From JAFLUQ01 sp964442035 (GTDB lineage: Bacteria > Bacillota > Clostridia > UMGS1883): a stretch of 8,022 nucleotides of DNA. The DNA is taken from assembly GCA_964442035.1 (NCBI GenBank), contig CAYTWZ010000083.1, forward strand, positions 1 through 8,022, written 5' to 3'. Below, piece by piece: positions 7,077 through 8,022 of this stretch. How positions within the stretch are numbered: position 1 is the stretch's first letter; every line of letters starts with the position of its first letter. The position numbers and the translations under genes are program-made. The notes beneath the pieces were generated by a model. The model searched no databases and was not told where the DNA came from. It worked only from the letters and a program-made list of their open reading frames with translations.

Positions 7077-7504
7077 AAAAACAAAAAGTATATAAAGCCT
7101 GCCGCAATTGACGCCACTGTGCCGTAGACTATTACAGGTCCGGCTACGATAAACATTTTTGCCCCTACGCCTGTAACAAAGCCCTCGGTCTTGTACTCCA
7201 TTGCCGGAGACGCCACCGCATTGCTGAAGCCGGTTATGGGAACAAGAGTACCGGCTCCGGCAAAACGGGCGATTTTTTCAAAAACCCCAGCCGCAGTCAG
7301 CGCCGCCGCAATAAAGGCCAGTGTCATGCTTACCGATGTTCCCGCAAGCTCATTGTTGAGCCCAACGGACAGGTAAAAGTGCCTGAACCCCTCGCCGATA
7401 GCACAGATGAGCCCGCCAACAAAGAAAGCCTTAAGGCAGTCGCTCCACAGCGGAGAGTTTTTGGTGTATTCATCCACCATTTTTGAGTACTCATCGTTAG
7501 TCAT
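7070..7504 (-). CDS. spoVAC: Stage V sporulation protein AC
   Basis: 144 residues, near the roughly 150 of the B. subtilis protein. SpoVAC is an inner forespore membrane protein of the SpoVA channel, which carries calcium-dipicolinate during sporulation and germination; the Bacillus protein has been described as mechanosensitive. A hydrophilic start (about 1-20) is followed by hydrophobic segments near 25-47, 54-73, 83-100 and 110-143. The blocks KAFFVGGLICAIGE (25-38) and GTLVPITGFSNAVASPA (84-100) are family hallmarks. AGGGGG stands about six bases before the ATG and overlaps the stop region of the small ORF upstream. The stop overlaps the spoVAD ribosome site, so expression of the two is coupled. 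Confidence 0.97.
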   Translation of the reverse strand: MTNDEYSKMVDEYTKNSPLWSDCLKAFFVGGLICAIGEGFRHFYLSVGLNNELAGTSVSMTLAFIAAALTAAGVFEKIARFAGAGTLVPITGFSNAVASPAMEYKTEGFVTGVGAKMFIVAGPVIVYGTVASIAAGFIYFLFLR

Positions 7505-7514
7505 ATTTTGCCCC

Positions 7515-7622
7515 CTATATCAGAGCTGTCTGCAGGTCTATAGTAAAGCCCTGCTCCGCAAGTGCCCCGTTAAGCAGGTACAGGCCGATCACTATTGCCA
7601 GCAAACCGATTTTTTTGTACAT
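7515..7622 (-). CDS. Small membrane or secreted protein at the head of the spoVA operon
   Basis: A 35-residue ORF not tied to any family I know. It starts MYKKIGLL, a basic N-terminus followed by a hydrophobic stretch to about residue 22 (ending NGALA), then a short tail EQGFTIDLQTALI. This resembles a single-pass membrane peptide or a signal sequence with cleavage after ALA. A strong ribosome site, AAGGGG (7631-7636), stands eight bases before the ATG. The stop is 10 bp from the spoVAC start and overlaps its ribosome site, so the arrangement looks like a genuine operon member. It lies directly behind a forespore-type promoter. It could also be a leader peptide that helps translation of spoVAC. 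Coding status is inferred from context, as no homologue could be searched. Confidence 0.65.
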   Translation of the reverse strand: MYKKIGLLAIVIGLYLLNGALAEQGFTIDLQTALI

Positions 7623-7642
7623 TTGCACCACCCCTTTTATGG

Positions 7643-7672
7643 TAGTATGTCCGAAAAAAATTTTTTTATTTG
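7643..7672 (-). promoter_or_regulatory. Forespore (sigma-G/sigma-F-like) promoter of the spoVA operon
   Basis: CATACTA (7643-7649) matches the sigma-G -10 box, and with the preceding GG it also fits the sigma-F form (GG at 7651-7652). A -35-like CAAATA (7667-7672) lies 17 bp upstream, a partial match to the usual GAATA-type box. spoVA operons are known to be expressed in the forespore under sigma-G, which fits. The start of transcription would be near 7636, leaving a leader of about 15 nt that begins at the ribosome site. An A7T7 tract (7654-7667) lies in the spacer. Confidence 0.6.
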
Positions 7673-7825
7673 ATCATGTTACTCAATGGTCTTCGGCTTC
7701 ATTGCGTGTACGGAAAAAGGCCACGAGGAATAGAGCCCTTTTGTAAATCGCCATCAATCAAGCGGACAGTATGGCTCACATTTCCCATTTTGTGGACATT
7801 CTATATTAGAATTAAAAAATTTAGC
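7673..7825. other. Intergenic region between divergent promoters
   Basis: Short reading frames exist on both strands (for example a 29-codon one on minus from about 7787), but none has a ribosome site or convincing composition. The one structural feature is the perfect palindrome ATTCTA-TAT-TAGAAT (7798-7812), 13 bp before the plus-strand -35 box, which could be a protein-binding site or simply AT-rich chance. Confidence 0.4.
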
Positions 7826-7854
7826 TTGACAAGGCAATTACTTCATGTTATACT
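7826..7854 (+). promoter_or_regulatory. Strong sigma-A-type promoter reading into the right repeat
   Basis: A consensus -35 TTGACA (7826-7831) and a -10 TATACT (7849-7854), one base from consensus, with a 17-bp spacer. Initiation near 7861 would place the whole right repeat at or just after the 5' end of the transcript. No plus-strand gene starts within the window, so the product is a downstream gene or a non-coding RNA. Confidence 0.8.
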
Positions 7855-7869
7855 TATAACAGTGTTATA
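7855..7869 (+). promoter_or_regulatory. Operator-like palindrome over the start site
   Basis: TATAAC-AGT-GTTATA, perfect 6-3-6 inverted repeat immediately after the -10 box and covering the predicted start. A repressor bound here would block initiation. The regulator is unknown. Its last four bases overlap the first four of the right repeat, so part of the dyad may be fortuitous. Confidence 0.5.
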
Positions 7870-7938
7870 TAACTAAACGAAAGATGTCCCCCGGATCTCG
7901 TCTACCGACTTGGCCGGTGCTTCCGCTTCGCAGAGGCT

Positions 7939-7970
7939 GCCACCGGCAGAGGGCACCCTCCGCCGGTGGC
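7939..7970 (+). other. GC-rich hairpin within the right repeat
   Basis: GCCACCGGCAGAGGGC faces ACCCTCCGCCGGTGGC, giving 14 Watson-Crick pairs with one internal A:C mismatch and a minimal loop. In the left copy only the inner AGAGGG/CCCTCT part is well kept, because the 3' arm lies in the diverged stretch. No T tract follows. Confidence 0.75.
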
Positions 7971-7988
7971 GGGCGACCCTTTCGTTTT

Positions 7989-8014
7989 TCGGTGGGAGAT
8001 TGATCTCCCACCGA
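7989..8014 (+). other. 12-bp perfect hairpin closing the right repeat
   Basis: TCGGTGGGAGAT (7989-8000) pairs perfectly with ATCTCCCACCGA (8003-8014). Its upstream arm follows a T-rich stretch, and its downstream side (GAACGCCT) has no T run, so it is not an intrinsic terminator for plus-strand transcription. Confidence 0.8.
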
Positions 8015-8022
8015 GAACGCCT

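Larger units (their letters stand above)
7866..8014 (+). repeat. Right copy of the ~150-nt multi-hairpin repeat
   Basis: Inverted relative to the left copy and reading outward from the gene block. Matches it at 88 of 95 positions over 7866-7960, diverges over about 7961-7988, then shares the closing hairpin. Stems in this copy are a 14-pair hairpin at 7939-7970, a perfect 12-pair hairpin at 7989-8014, and weaker versions of the two left-copy dyads upstream (mismatches A:C in each). It begins a few bases after a predicted transcription start. No transposase, terminal target duplication or coding capacity is evident, and the family is not recognised. It may extend beyond the window edge. Confidence 0.85.

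Noticed and set aside
7731..7830. A short minus-strand frame with a Cys-rich stretch (ECPQNGKCEPYCPLD)
   Set aside because: It has no ATG or ribosome site, follows closely on a stop codon, and is only about 27 codons. It looks intriguing but chance is the simpler explanation.
7798..7869. The two 15-bp palindromes as a paired operator for one regulator
   Set aside because: Their half-sites (ATTCTA and TATAAC) differ, so a shared regulator is not supported; they are listed separately.
7670..7876. A 68-codon plus-strand ORF before the right repeat
   Set aside because: It crosses the sigma-A promoter and operator-like site, has no ribosome site, and its composition is unlike the real genes here.
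7883..8003. A reading frame of about 40 codons inside the right repeat, starting MSPGSR
   Set aside because: The left copy has the same ATG but meets a stop after 18 codons, most differences between copies change the amino acid, and no spaced ribosome site precedes it. The element looks non-coding.
91..8014. A composite transposon bounded by inverted repeats
   Set aside because: The genes inside are core chromosomal genes with no transposase or integrase, and the repeats are structured internally rather than showing transposon ends. Only rearrangement potential is retained.

Overview
The window reads as a chromosomal piece of a spore-forming, monoderm anaerobe of the class Clostridia. The evidence is two stage V sporulation genes (spoVAC, spoVAD), an S-layer-homology (SLH) surface protein, an Lgt of the Firmicutes type, and rnc followed directly by a short Elp3-like radical SAM gene, an order seen in Clostridia. 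An uncultured gut lineage near Oscillospiraceae/Ruminococcaceae is a guess from style, not something the sequence proves.

Layout. All seven protein genes lie on the minus strand and fill about 237-7622. In transcription order they are a 35-codon small membrane-type ORF (7515-7622), spoVAC (7070-7504), spoVAD (6054-7067), lgt (5186-5983), a 1014-residue SLH protein (2053-5097), rnc (1222-1983) and the radical SAM gene (237-1211). Three minus-strand promoters are visible: a forespore-type (sigma-F/sigma-G-like) one before the small ORF, and strong sigma-A-like ones before lgt and before the SLH gene. One hairpin terminator candidate separates the SLH gene from rnc.

How the genes fit together. 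The small ORF, spoVAC and spoVAD form a tight forespore operon; SpoVA proteins move dipicolinic acid into the spore. lgt is a housekeeping lipoprotein gene. The SLH gene encodes an abundant-looking cell-wall surface protein. rnc and the radical SAM gene are a translationally close pair. These are separate jobs that happen to be adjacent; no single pathway unites them.

The most unusual feature is not a protein. The gene block is bracketed by two copies of a roughly 150-nt, GC-rich, multi-hairpin repeat in inverted orientation (91-243 on minus, 7866-8014 on plus). The first 95 nt match at 88 positions without gaps, and both copies end in a long perfect hairpin with one compensated base pair. 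Each copy is oriented so that local transcription reads it in the same sense: the left one as the 3' tail of the rnc operon, the right one just downstream of a near-perfect sigma-A promoter with an operator-like palindrome. I do not recognise the family. It could be an RNA-level element or a dispersed non-autonomous repeat, and it sits where smc would often follow rnc in Clostridia.
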